Below, piece after piece: positions 1 through 9,955 of a DNA stretch of 64,000 nucleotides. Under the pieces are notes generated by a model. The model was not told the origin of the DNA. It saw only the letters and a program-made list of their open reading frames with translations, and made no database searches. Source of the stretch: Boesenbergia rotunda (Eukaryota > Streptophyta > Magnoliopsida > Zingiberales > Zingiberaceae); assembly GCA_024364735.1 (NCBI GenBank), contig JAGFNQ010001169.1:252112-316111 (forward strand). Reading direction: 5' to 3'. Positions within the stretch are counted from its first letter, which is position 1; each line of letters begins with the position of its first letter. The translations under genes and the position numbers were made by a program.

Positions 1-924
1 GAGCCTTCTTCTATTCCTTAGCCCCTGTATGTCATTACATATATGTGAGCTACACCCAGTATCAAGTACCCAGGTATCTGAGGAAATAGAGTGACATTCA
101 ATAACGAAGATACCTGAAGAGGATGGGGCATCGGATGCCTTCTTCTTCACGGACTCAAGATAAATCTTGCAGTTTCTTCGCCAGTGACCTTCCTTGCCAC
201 AGTGATGGCAAGTTCCTTTTGGTTTCTTTTCAGTTTTCTTGGCCTTTTTCTTCTTCCCTTTGTTCTGTTCTTTGGCCTTCCTCTTAGAACCTTTCTTCGA
301 GGAACCAACTAACAGTACTGCTTTTTGATCTGGCTTTACAGAAGGCTCCACAGTCTTCAGCATGTTGATCAACTCAGGAATGGTAGTCTCCAGTTTGTTC
401 ATCCGATAGTTCATCACAAATTGTGAACAACTCTTGGACAAACAACTCAGAATTAAGTCAATACTTAGTTCATGATCCATTGCAAAACCGAGTGCGCTCA
501 GTCGCTCAATGTACCCCAACATCTTTAACACAAACTGCGAGGCAGAAGTGCCTTCCTGCATCTTAGTGGTGAAGAGGAGTCTGGAGACTTCGAACCTTTC
601 GGATCTCGCCTGCTCTTCAAACAACTCATGAAGATGGAAGATGATGGTATTAGCATCCATATGCTCATGCTGCTTTTGCAACTCAGGTACCATAGAGGCT
701 AGCATGATGCAACTCGCAAGTTCAGAATCGGTCACATGTTTCTGATAGGCCAACAATTGGTCTGGAGTTGCATTCTCTGGAGGATGGGTGGGAAGTTGTT
801 CTTCAAGGACATAAGCAAGCTTCTCTGCCTTGAGGACTATCCTCAGGTTTCGAAGCCAGTCCATGTAGTTCGGCCCAGTCAGTTTATTTGTGTCCAAAAT
901 GGAACGCAAGTTCAGAGAAGACAT
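1..924 (-). CDS. gag: C1 gag and start of protease, partial, open to window edge
   Basis: The ATG at 924-922 opens a frame of 308 codons with no stop before the window edge. The N-terminal 200 or so residues are a copia-type gag capsid region with the motif NYMDWLRNLRIVLKAEK. A Lys-rich stretch follows, then a CCHC zinc knuckle (169-210, CHHCGKEGHWRRNC) that would bind RNA. The frame then enters the aspartic protease: WVLDTGCSSHIC, with the DTG active site at about 55-63. Gag builds the particle and protease cleaves the polyprotein. The intact frame suggests a fairly young copy. Expression would come from the LTR at 4763-7051. Confidence 0.88.
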   Translation of the reverse strand, partial: MSSLNLRSILDTNKLTGPNYMDWLRNLRIVLKAEKLAYVLEEQLPTHPPENATPDQLLAYQKHVTDSELASCIMLASMVPELQKQHEHMDANTIIFHLHELFEEQARSERFEVSRLLFTTKMQEGTSASQFVLKMLGYIERLSALGFAMDHELSIDLILSCLSKSCSQFVMNYRMNKLETTIPELINMLKTVEPSVKPDQKAVLLVGSSKKGSKRKAKEQNKGKKKKAKKTEKKPKGTCHHCGKEGHWRRNCKIYLESVKKKASDAPSSSGIFVIECHSISSDTWVLDTGCSSHICNDIQGLRNRRRL

Positions 925-2618
925 GATCGAGTGATTATCCTAGAAATACAAATTGAGATTATGTGAGAAGATTTATTAAAGAATGTATCAACATACATAA
1001 ATAAAATCCTATTTATTTTTCAAATTGAATAACCCTTATTATCAATTCGGGAGATCGTAGGAACATCTCCAAATAGGTTGATATCCAACCATAGATAAGA
1101 ATCACCATGGCTGTGGCCATCAAGTTTTCCTTAGCTATGAAGGTAGGTAATTATACCGATTACATATCACATATATGTAACTATCACGTTATGCTATCAA
1201 CTAATTGAATGTTTGCATAAATCATTGGGTTGTTAACTCATTAACAAGTATGCATCATATACATAGCACCCAACTGCACCTCTCTTTACATCGACCTTGG
1301 CTGTGGCACAACAAATCGATGCTCCAAGCTTAAGGCTGACCCATTAATCAAGAAATAGTTTTAATATGGTTGGAGCTCATTCAACCGTTTAGTCAGGCTT
1401 GGATGTGTCCAACAACCAAAACTAAGGATTGACCTCTGACTCCAACTATATTATTCATAAACTAATTCCATGGTTTGAACATGTTAAGGTTCAAGTCGGG
1501 CATGGATGTGTCCATCAACCCAACGAGAAACAAAACTCCGATTCTAACCATATTAATGGAAGGTGTTGGCCTTAATATTTTGTAAGGGGTTTTGGTCTCA
1601 TCTTTTCTTTTAAGCACATTCATGACATATGTCATGACTAACGATTTCCTTAATAAAGTATGTATGTGACTTAATTTATCAAGTCTCATGAATTGAATTA
1701 GGAACCGGATTTCCTTAATTCTAATTTCACACTTTATTAAAGGAATTGTTTGGGAAACAATTTCCTAAATTGTCATAATTAATTTCGGAAATAATATGTT
1801 CAAGACTTTGATTTCTCTAAATCAAATCTTATTAAATTAAGAGACAAATCCCTTAATTCAACTACATATTATTTTCATGAAAATCTCATTTAAGAAAACT
1901 CTATAGGAAACCATTTTCCTAATTAATTTTGGAGACAACAATATGTAAGAGCATCACCTCTTAAAACATATTTTATTCATGGATTTAATTAATTACAACA
2001 AATCGTTTTCTAAGGGTGGCTCCCCGAGGCTCAGATACCCAAAGAAAAGTAAAGTGTTGTAAATCCAATTGGACGGCTCCCCGAGGCTCAATCCAAATCA
2101 AACATGACAATTTCAATTAAAATTGGGAAATTAAATTACAACATCTAACTTTAAATTGGACGGCTCCCCGAGGCTCAATCCAAAATAAAGAATTTTGTTG
2201 TCAATTTAAAAACCAATTCAAATTTAATTGTCAATTAACTGTCCATGAATTTGTCTAGACTTTCTTAAAAGAAAGTGCCCAAAATTGCGAGATTTCGAAA
2301 ATAGGTTTTCAGAATAATTGTAAGTTTCTGGTACAAAGAAAACTTACATATTTCCAAAGTTGGAAAATTTCTAAAATAGAAAAATTTCCAAAATTGGAAA
2401 GTTTCCAAAGATGGGAAGTTTTCACAATTATTATAAAATTTAGAAACTAGAAAATTTCAAACGTTTGCGAAATTTCATGAGGATTTCCAAACTTTGAAAT
2501 TCCTAATTCTAAAATTTATTATAATTTGAAAGTTTCCATAATTGGAAAAATTTTCCGAAATTGAGATCATGACAAAGTTTTCCACAAAACAATTATATGA
2601 TTAAGTCGAACACTAACC
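925..2618 (-). other. C1 untranslated leader, copy A
   Basis: About 1.7 kb lies between the primer site and the gag ATG with no credible gene. Long leaders are known for Angela/BARE-type elements. It is AT-rich, contains three copies of GGCTCCCCGAGGCTCA (2018-2033, 2075-2090, 2162-2177) and many short palindromic TTTCCAAAATTGGAAA-like words between 2340 and 2560. Confidence 0.7.
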
Positions 2619-2630
2619 GGCTCTGATACA
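2619..2630 (-). other. C1 primer-binding site, copy A
   Basis: The minus strand reads TGTATCAGAGCC, one base off the usual copia primer site TGGTATCAGAGC (tRNA-Met 3' end). It lies beside the LTR edge at 2632. Confidence 0.75.
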
Positions 2631-2631
2631 C

Positions 2632-2742
2632 TGTTGGGACCGGGTGCATGTCGACAAGGATACGAGTTCGTAAATTTAAAATTTTTACGTGCAGCGGAAG
2701 AGTTTGCATAAAATAATTTCCTAAATTATTTTAACTTCGTAT
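2632..2742 (-). repeat. C1 LTR fragment cut at the N
   Basis: These 111 bases match the first bases of the full LTR at 4763-4874 with a few differences. The sequence stops at GTAT just before the N. Confidence 0.85.
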
Positions 2743-2743
2743 N
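2743..2743. other. Ambiguous base at a junction
   Basis: This single N lies exactly where LTR sequence (homologous to 4874) jumps back to gag sequence (homologous to 622). It looks like a contig join or collapsed gap. Confidence 0.9.
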
Positions 2744-3047
2744 CAACTCATGAAGATGGAAAGATGATGGTATTAGCATCCATATGCTCATGCTGCTTTT
2801 GCAACTCAGGTACCATAGAGGCTAGCATGATGCAACTCGCAAGTTCAGAATCGGTCACATGTTTCTGATAGGCCAACAATTGGTCTGGAGTTGCATTCTC
2901 TGGAGGATGGGTGGGAAGTTGTTCTTCAAGGACATAAGCAAGCTTCTCTGCCTTGAGGACTATCCTCAGGTTTCGAAGCCAGTCCATGTAGTTCGGCCCA
3001 ATCAGTTTATTTGTGTCCAAAATGGAACGCAAGTTCAGAGAAGACAT
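2744..3047 (-). pseudogene. gag: C1 gag N-terminal fragment, copy B
   Basis: The ATG at 3047-3045 and about 95 codons match the start of the gag at 924 almost exactly. One extra A near 2762 shifts the frame, and the sequence then ends at the N. It lacks the rest of the capsid, the zinc knuckle and the protease. It is best read as the overlapping end of a second contig or haplotype rather than a separate gene. Confidence 0.85.
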
Positions 3048-4748
3048 GATCGAGTGATTATCCTAGAAATACAAATTGAGATTATGTGAGAAGATTTATT
3101 AAAGAATGTATCAACATACATAAATAAAATCCTATTTATTTTTCAAATTGAATAACCCTTATTATCAATTCGGGAGATCGTAGGAACATCTCCAAATAGG
3201 TTGATATCCAACCATAGATAAGAATCACCATGGCTGTGGCCATCAAGTTTTCCTTAGCTATGAAGGTAGGTAATTATACCGATTACATATCACATATATG
3301 TAACTATCACGTTATGCTATCAACTAATTGAATGTTTGCATAAATCATTGGGTTGTTAACTCATTAACAAGTATGCATCATATACATAGCACCCAACTGC
3401 ACCTCTCTTCACATCGACCTTGGCTGTGGCACAACAAATCGATGTTCCAAGCTTAAGGCTGACCCATTAATCAAGAAATAGTTTTAACATGGTTGGAGCT
3501 CATTCAACCGTTTAGTCAGGCTTAGATGTGTCCAACAACCAAAACTAAGGATTGACCTCTGACTCCAACTATATTATTCATAAACTAATCCCATGGTTTG
3601 AACATGTTAAGGTTCAAGTTGGGCATGGATGTGTCCATCAACCCAAACGAGAAACAAAACTCCGATTCTAACCATATTAATGGAAGGTGTTGGCCTTAAT
3701 ATTTTGTAAGGGGTTTTGGTCTCATCTTTTCCTTTTAATGCACATTCATGACATATGTCATGACTAACGATTTCCTTAATAAAGTATGTATGTGACTTAA
3801 TTTATCAAGTCTCATGAATTGAATTAGGAACCGGATTTCCTTAATTCTAATTTCACACTTTATTAAAGGAATTGCTTTGGGAAACAATTTCCTAAATTGT
3901 CATAATTAATTTCGGAAATAATATGTTCAAGACTTTGATTTCTCTAAATCAAATCTTATTAAATTAAGAGACAAATCCCTTAATTCAACTACATATTATT
4001 TTCATGAAAATCTCATTTAAGAAAACTCTATAGGAAACCATTTTCCTAATTAATTTTGGAGACAACAATATGTAAGAGCATCACCTCTTCAAACATATTT
4101 TATTCATGGATTTAATTAATTACAACAAATCATTTTCTAAGGGTGGCTCCCCGAGGCTCAGATACCCAAAGAAAAGTAATGTGTTGTAAATCCAATTGGA
4201 CGGCTCCCCGAGGCTCAATCTAAATCAAACATGACAATTTCAATTTAAAATTGGGAAATTAAATTACAACAACTAGCTTTAAATTGGACGGCTCCCCGAG
4301 GCTCAATCCAAAATAAAGAATTTGTTGTCAATTTAAAGACCAATTTAAATTTAATTGTCAATTAACTGTCCACGAATTTGTCTAGACTTTCTTAACAAGA
4401 AAGTGCCCAAAATTGCGAGATTTCAAAAATAGGTTTTCAGAATAATTGTAAGTTTCTGGTACAAAGAAAACTTACATATTTCCAAAAATTGGAAAATTTC
4501 TAAAATAGAAAAATTTCCAAAATTGGAAAGTTTCCAAAGATGGGAAGTTTTCACAATTATTATGAAATTTCAGAAACTAGAAAATTTCGAATGTTTGCGA
4601 AATTTCATGAGGATTTCCAAACTTTGAAATTCCTAATTCTAAAATTTATTATAATTTGAAAGTTTCCATAATTGGAAAAATTTTCTGAAATTGAGATCAT
4701 GACAAAGTTTTCCACAAAACAATTATATGATTAAGTCGAACACTAACC
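3048..4748 (-). other. C1 untranslated leader, copy B, and primer site
   Basis: Near-identical to 925-2618, with scattered substitutions and single-base indels. The three GGCTCCCCGAGGCTCA boxes are at 4145-4160, 4202-4217 and 4290-4305. The primer site, minus-strand TAGTATCAGAGCC, follows at 4749-4761. Confidence 0.75.
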
Positions 4749-5390
4749 GGCTCTGATACTACTGTTGGGACCGGGTGCATGTCGACAAGGATACGAGTTC
4801 GTAAAATTTAAAATTTTTACGTGTAGCGGAAGAGTTTGCATAAAATAATTTCCTATATTATTTTAACTTCGTATCTAGCATGCAATCTTATGGTGTGTTG
4901 ACATAATCATAAAATAAAACTTTGCGGAAAAGTAAACTTATTTACTAAGTACCTCTCGTAACTCGAAGTAAGGGACGAGATCCAACCGTAGCGTCCCTTG
5001 GAAGCTCCGCCTCTATTCGCGTCCACGCCGAGTTCTCTTCGGGATGACTTCACAAAGTCACGAGTTTTGTGCCGACGAGAACTACTAGATTCTCAGAAGG
5101 CACAACTAGAAGAATAAGAGAAATAATGGAAAAACTAACCAACGAAGTAACGGAATCAAATTCCGGGAAGAGAGGAATCGCAATCCGCTTCTTCTTCTTC
5201 GTGTTCGGGTTCTCCTTCTTCTTTAATGCTCACGGCACCACCTCCTTGGTTGTGGTTGGGCGCCGGCCCTAGAGGAGCTATGGTGCGCCGGCCCTAAGGG
5301 AGGAAGAAGAGAAGGAGGAGAGGAGAGATTAAGAAAGAGAGAGAGAGAATTCTTAATCTCTTAATTGGAATAAAGGGCTAGCCTTTGGTT

Positions 5391-5402
5391 CCTTTATATA
5401 GT
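5391..5402 (-). promoter_or_regulatory. LTR TATA box of C1
   Basis: The minus strand reads ACTATATAAAGG. The same box is at 15956-15967 and 19937-19948 in the C2 LTRs, so it is conserved at the same place and is the likely core promoter. Confidence 0.65.
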
Positions 5403-5812
5403 AACAACTCCTTTACTAAGTCTCCCTCTAAACCGAATTAACGGAATTAACGGAATTGGTTATAAGAAATTTATCTTATAAATTTTCTTATTAATTATTC
5501 CGTTTAAACCAAGTCTTTATTATAAACTAATTTATAATAAAACTAATTCTTCTTCTCTTTAAATTATGGAATAAATTTTTATAAGAAATTTATAAACTTT
5601 CTTATTATGGAAAAATCAATTCATAATTGATTTTATAAAATTAAAATAAACCAATTCGTGGATTATTTTAATCTTCCATAAAAGAATAAATTTCTATAAA
5701 TTTTATTTATATAAATTTCTTTATACAAATTTATTTATCCATAATTTATAAAATAAATCACACTAGATTTATTTTATTAATTAAACCAATTAAATTGGTT
5801 TTTCTCCTCTTA

Positions 5813-5860
5813 TTTGGCCGGCCACCAAAGAGGGTTTAACACCCTCTTTGGCCGGCCAAA
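5813..5860. repeat. GGCCGGCC hairpin in C1 LTR
   Basis: A near-perfect inverted repeat: TTTGGCCGGCC plus AAAGAGGGT on the left, ACCCTCTTT plus GGCCGGCCAAA on the right, with a 3-base bulge and a short loop. A related hairpin is in the C2 left LTR at 16313-16344. In the C2 right LTR (about 20281-20320) the left arm has decayed. Confidence 0.75.
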
Positions 5861-7251
5861 ACCAACCCAATAAACCGCGAATTAAACTCATTTAATTCGC
5901 CCAAAAAGCCTTCAAAAGACTTAGCCATTTTTGGCTTCCATTGCGCCTCTGACTAACTCAGATTCGACTCGTTTCTCTTGATCGGAAAATCCAATTTTCA
6001 ACTCGTTTTAAATCCCTCGGATTACTCGTATTGCGTGTGACTAAATAGGCTTTCGATTTATGTTGGCCGTCTATAATTAACCCATTAATTATAGAATGAT
6101 CATGAGTGGCACCTAGTAGTACATCATGATCCCCAATTAATCGAAAGATCAATGGTTTGACCTCAGAAGAAATTATTCTGAAACCCTTCAGCAGCTCTAC
6201 TAAATCGTGCCCCATTCCCTTCACCACCTTATACCCACTTGGTTCAGGACACGGTCAATGGTGTCAGTCCCCACTAGGCTGACTACGTCACACCTAGCCC
6301 AAGTAGTGTCTTTCTCGTCCTTTGGATTTCTAATTACTCTCATGTATTTAAGAGACTCGCACTCTTAACATGATATGCTCTGGCCAGAGGCTTTGAGTAA
6401 CAATTCGACGATAGGCCTGGGTATACATCTCCTCGCAAGGAGTGGTGAATCCTTTGTAGGCTGTTCAAACATCTTCGGGCACTTCGGCTTATACCCGATC
6501 ATCCTGGGTCCACATCTCCTTGGAGATGCTTGCTTAAGATGTCAAAGTATAAGTCTCCATGACCAAGATGACTTGAACACCGCAAGTCAAAGGAACATCG
6601 CACTTAAGCCGCAGTAAGATCTTCATTGACATATCTACATGTAGATTCCCATATGAAGTCTTACAGCTAGTCACTCCAATGAACTAGTTCCCTTAACTAG
6701 CATCCATGTTTATCTCCGGACATCCCAATGTCACCAGCCAGTGAGAATCAGCTGAATAGAGAATAACCCATGCTAGTCTCAACAGAATTGATAATGTCCG
6801 TATTTATCAATTCATCGACTAGGGATATTTCCAACAATTCACATTTACACATTTAGAGATAATCACTAGTTGTGATCCCATCACAAATTCTCTTATGCTG
6901 TGAATTGTATGGCGGACATTCAGTATATGAGTTTAAGATCCCAATCAAATACACAAAACATGTATACTCAAATAGTGAATTATCATTTATTAATATAAAT
7001 GTTTACATCATAAGGTGATTGCCTTAGGACACTTCTCTCATATCACTAACAGATACCAAACCTCGAAGAAAATGGAATAAGTCGGGGTATCGCAAAAGGT
7101 CGCCAAGGCGAAGCTTTTCCCCTCAGCGACAGCATGTCGGGGAAAACGAGGCCCGACATCGGTCTCGATCACGATCGCGAGGTAGGAGTCGGGGCCCGCA
7201 CCCTGAAGATCCCTCTCCTTAGAAAGAGATCCCCAAAAAGGCAAAGCCCCC

Positions 7252-7908
7252 ATGCGTGGTCCGCTCTCGGGCCATGTGGGAGTCATCTTCGAAGGACCTA
7301 CGGGAGGGGACTCCAACCGGGCAAGGAAGTCTTACACACGACGATTGGAGAACTACTCCATCGAGACAAGCCGAAGCCGGGAGCCAGGCCCCATAGTCTC
7401 TTTTAGGCCATCCGACCTCGAAGAAGTGGAAGCTCCCCACGAGGACGCCTTAGTGATCGTAGCTCGTATTGCCAACTATGGGGTGAAGCGGATCTTCGTA
7501 GACACGGGGAGTTCCGTGAACATCCTATACAAGACGGCTTGGGAGCAGATGCAGATAGACGAGGATGAACTGCTCTCGGTTTCGACCCCACTATTTGGTT
7601 TCACGGGGTATCGAGTACAGCCGGTAAGGCAACTCACCTTGTCACTCTCGTTGGGCAGCGACAGGCTCGAAAGAACCAGGAGGACTCCTTTCTTGATCGT
7701 GGACGCACCCTCCTCCTATAATGTCATCCTGGGCCGCCCGACACTCAGCATTTTTCAGGCGGTGGTTTTTGTTTACCACCAGAAGATAAAGTTCCCGGTA
7801 GGCGATCAGGTAGTAGAAGTCCGACGAGACCAGCTAGTGTCTCGGCGATGCTACAACGGAGAGGTCCGAACAGAGTCTCGGAAGAACCCAAGAGGCATGG
7901 ATGACTAG
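7252..7908 (+). CDS. Tat gag C-terminus and aspartic protease
   Basis: 218 codons are open. Residues 10-30 (VIFEGPTGGDSNRARKSY) match the gag-protease linker of Tat elements. The retropepsin fold follows, with active site FVDTGSSVNIL (DTG at residues 84-86) and the flap/ILGRP signature at 159-163, then FPVG and RRCY near the end. Protease would release gag and pol products. In intact relatives the frame continues into RT; here it stops at 7906-7908 and no RT follows. The chosen Met is simply the first in the frame. Gag sequence continues upstream (7057-7251) in shifted frames with Arg/Ser-rich text, so the true start is lost or outside. Confidence 0.82.
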   Translation: MRGPLSGHVGVIFEGPTGGDSNRARKSYTRRLENYSIETSRSREPGPIVSFRPSDLEEVEAPHEDALVIVARIANYGVKRIFVDTGSSVNILYKTAWEQMQIDEDELLSVSTPLFGFTGYRVQPVRQLTLSLSLGSDRLERTRRTPFLIVDAPSSYNVILGRPTLSIFQAVVFVYHQKIKFPVGDQVVEVRRDQLVSRRCYNGEVRTESRKNPRGMDD

Positions 7909-8090
7909 CTGTAGGAAAATGGCAAAAACTCGGGAGGTCCGGGCCCGACAACGGTGTTGGACCCTTCTGGTCTTGGTAAGATTCGCGTTTTATTTAGAGT
8001 GCCTGTCTGTGTGTCTTTGTGCCTTCGCAGAAAAATCAAGTAATAAAGAGAGATGCTTTCCCCCTGGATAACAACGCGCTACCGAGGAGT
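7909..8090 (+). other. Tat spacer before the tandem repeat
   Basis: Short noncoding stretch with a possible intron-like pair (GGTAAGATT near 7975, TTCGCAG near 8025) and AATAAAG at 8041. Nothing else recognised. Confidence 0.4.
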
Positions 8091-8804
8091 CCAAAACCCT
8101 AATATCTCGTGGTGCAGCCGATGCTCGGGGTACTTAGGCTTGGTCTGGGACATACGCACCCAACCAAGTATCCAAAACCCTAATACCTCGCCGTGCAGCC
8201 GATGCCCGGGGTACTTAGGCTTGGTCTGGGACATACGCGCCCAACCAAGTATCCAAAACCCTAATACCTCGTGGTGCAGCAGATGCCCAGGGTACTTAGG
8301 CTTGGTCTGGGACATACCCGCTCAACCAAGTATCCAAAACCCTAATACCTTGCTGTGCAACTGATGCCCGGGGTACTTAGGCTTGGTCTGGGACATACGC
8401 TCCCAACCAAGTATCCAAAACCCTAATACCTCACGGTGCAGCCGATGCCCGGGGTACTTAGGCTTGGTCTGGGACATACGCGCCCAACCAAGTATCCAAA
8501 ACCCTAATACCTCGCGGTACAGCAGATGCCCAGGGTACTTAGGCTTGGTCTGGGACATACGTGCCCAATCAAGTATCCAAAACCCTAATACCTCGCGGTG
8601 CAGCCGATGCCCGGGGTACTTAGGCTTGGTCTGGGACATACGTGCCCAACCAAGTATCCAAAACACTAATACCTCGCGGTGCAGCCGATACCCAGGGTAC
8701 TTAGGCTTGGTCTGGAACATACGCGCCCAACCAAGTATCCAAAATCCTAATACCTTGCGGTGCAGCAGATGCCCAGGGTACTTAGGCTTGGTTTGGGACA
8801 TACG
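8091..8804 (+). repeat. 81-bp tandem repeat, about nine units
   Basis: Units begin CCAAAACCCTAAT at 8091, 8172, 8253, 8334, 8415, 8496, 8577, 8658 and 8739, a constant spacing of 81. Because 81 is 27 codons and the unit lacks stops in some frames, both strands show long periodic ORFs. Those are by-products and I do not call them genes. The array is cut by the S1 LTR at 8805. It probably lay in the 3' untranslated region of the Tat element. Confidence 0.9.
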
Positions 8805-8891
8805 TGTTGGTGCAGTTTGACCCTGATTGTTGTTTTGGTGTTGACATCGATTTTAGTTTAGGTTGATGGTTATGATTATGATTGGGTTTAA

Positions 8892-9386
8892 GTCCTAGTC
8901 GTTGACTAGGTATACCTAGTGGGACTAGGTTTGATAAAATCCTAGCTTGGAGGGCTAGGTGTGGAGAAATCCTAACCTGGAGGGTTAGGTATGGAAAATC
9001 CTAGCTTGGAGAGCTAGGTGTGGAAAAGTCCTAACTTGGAAGGTTGGGTGAAAAGTCCTAGCTTGGAGGGCTAGGTGAAAAGTCTTAACTTGGAGGGTTA
9101 GGTGAAAAGTCCCAACTTGGAGGGTTAAGTGAAAAGTCCTAGCTTGGAGGGCTAGGTGTGGAAAATCCTAGCTTGAAGGGCTAGGTGTGGAAAATCCTAG
9201 CTTGGAGGGCTAGGTGTGGAAAAGTCCTAACTTGGAGGGTTGGGTGAAAAGTCCTAGCTTGGAGGGCTAGGTGAAAAGTTCTAACTTGGAGGGTTAGGTG
9301 AAAAGTCCCAACTTGGAGGGTTAGGTGAAAAGTCCTAGCTTGGAGGGCTAGGTTGGATGAAACCCTAGCTTGGAGGGCTAGGTTGG
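8892..9386 (+). repeat. Array of about 18 CCTARC...GYTAGG dyads
   Basis: Each roughly 28-30-base unit holds a short inverted repeat. Most have arms CCTAGC/GCTAGG or CCTAAC/GTTAGG around TTGGAGG. The first two have CCTAGTC/GACTAGG and CCTAGT/ACTAGG. The two main unit types are interspersed. Arm changes usually keep the two arms complementary. Confidence 0.85.
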
Positions 9387-9389
9387 AGC

Positions 9390-9955
9390 CCCTGGATCGG
9401 TCTGGTGACCGATCAGGGAAGTTGGCACGGTGCTCTTTCGTGGATCGGTCTGGTGACCGATCCAGCGATGACTGATCGGTCTGGTGACCGATCAGGGAGT
9501 ATGCGTTTCACTCACTGCACAGCTCCTGATCGATCTGGTGACCAATCAGGGAGCCCACAGTGAGTTGAGTTCCCCTACTGCTCTGCTCCTGATCGGTCCG
9601 GTGACCGATCAGGGAGCATCCAGTAGGTTTTTGGGAACCTCACTGATCTGCTCCTGATCGGTTTGGTGACCGATCAGGGAGAAACCGTGACCGATCAGAT
9701 TGAACGATCAACTGTCGCGAGGTTTCTCACCCTGACCGATCAGGCTGGAGCCTGATCGGTCTGGTGACCGATCAGCCAGTGGATTCCAGGCGGGATTGTG
9801 GCAAGCTGATTTCCGGATCGGTTTGGTGACCGATCTGGTGACCGGTCAGGGTGACCGATCATACGAGTTTGCGATCCTAAGTTTCTCACTGGGGACCGAT
9901 CAGGTTGGAGCCTGATCGGTCTAGGATAGTCCTGATCGGTCCGGTGACCGATCAC
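9390..9955 (+). repeat. Array of GATCGGTC/GACCGATC dyads
   Basis: At least ten copies of an inverted repeat with arms like CTGATCGGTC and GACCGATCAG separated by about four bases (usually TGGT), spaced irregularly. Some copies have a mutated arm or only one arm. It lies in the S1 LTR downstream of the CCTARC array. Confidence 0.85.

Larger units (their letters stand above)
1..7051 (-). mobile_element. C1: Angela-like Ty1/copia element, 5' part, incomplete
   Basis: In minus-strand order it has a 5' LTR (7051 to 4763), a tRNA-Met-type primer site, a long leader and gag-protease reaching base 1. The 3' LTR and most of pol lie outside the window. The LTR belongs to the same family as C2: both begin TGTTGGGA on the plus strand and end in ATCACTAACA. 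The stretch 2744-4874 repeats 622-2742, so the element as assembled holds two copies of its gag start, leader and LTR edge joined at one N. The 5 bases after the LTR, GATAC at 7052-7056, are the likely target duplication, but the partner is outside the window. The Angela-like label rests on the RT of the related C2 copy. Confidence 0.85.
4763..7051 (-). repeat. C1 5' LTR, full length (2289 bp)
   Basis: On the plus strand it runs from TGTTGGGA to CTAACA, giving the canonical TG...CA ends. The primer site lies immediately to its left. It carries a minus-strand TATA box, a GGCCGGCC hairpin, and a 3' portion shared with both C2 LTRs (for example 6362-6830 against 16850-17330). Short ORFs in it are chance frames. 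Confidence 0.88.

Noticed and set aside
8091..8810. CRISPR array (regular repeats)
   Set aside because: Units are contiguous 81-bp repeats without unique spacers, in a plant retroelement.
8053..8820. Long ORFs on both strands over the 81-bp repeat as proteins
   Set aside because: They are periodic by construction (81 = 27 codons, no stops in the unit), open on both strands, and no upstream or downstream gene context supports them.
9390..9955. Dyads as transcription terminators
   Set aside because: No U-tract follows them, and rho-independent terminators do not apply to plant pol II LTRs.
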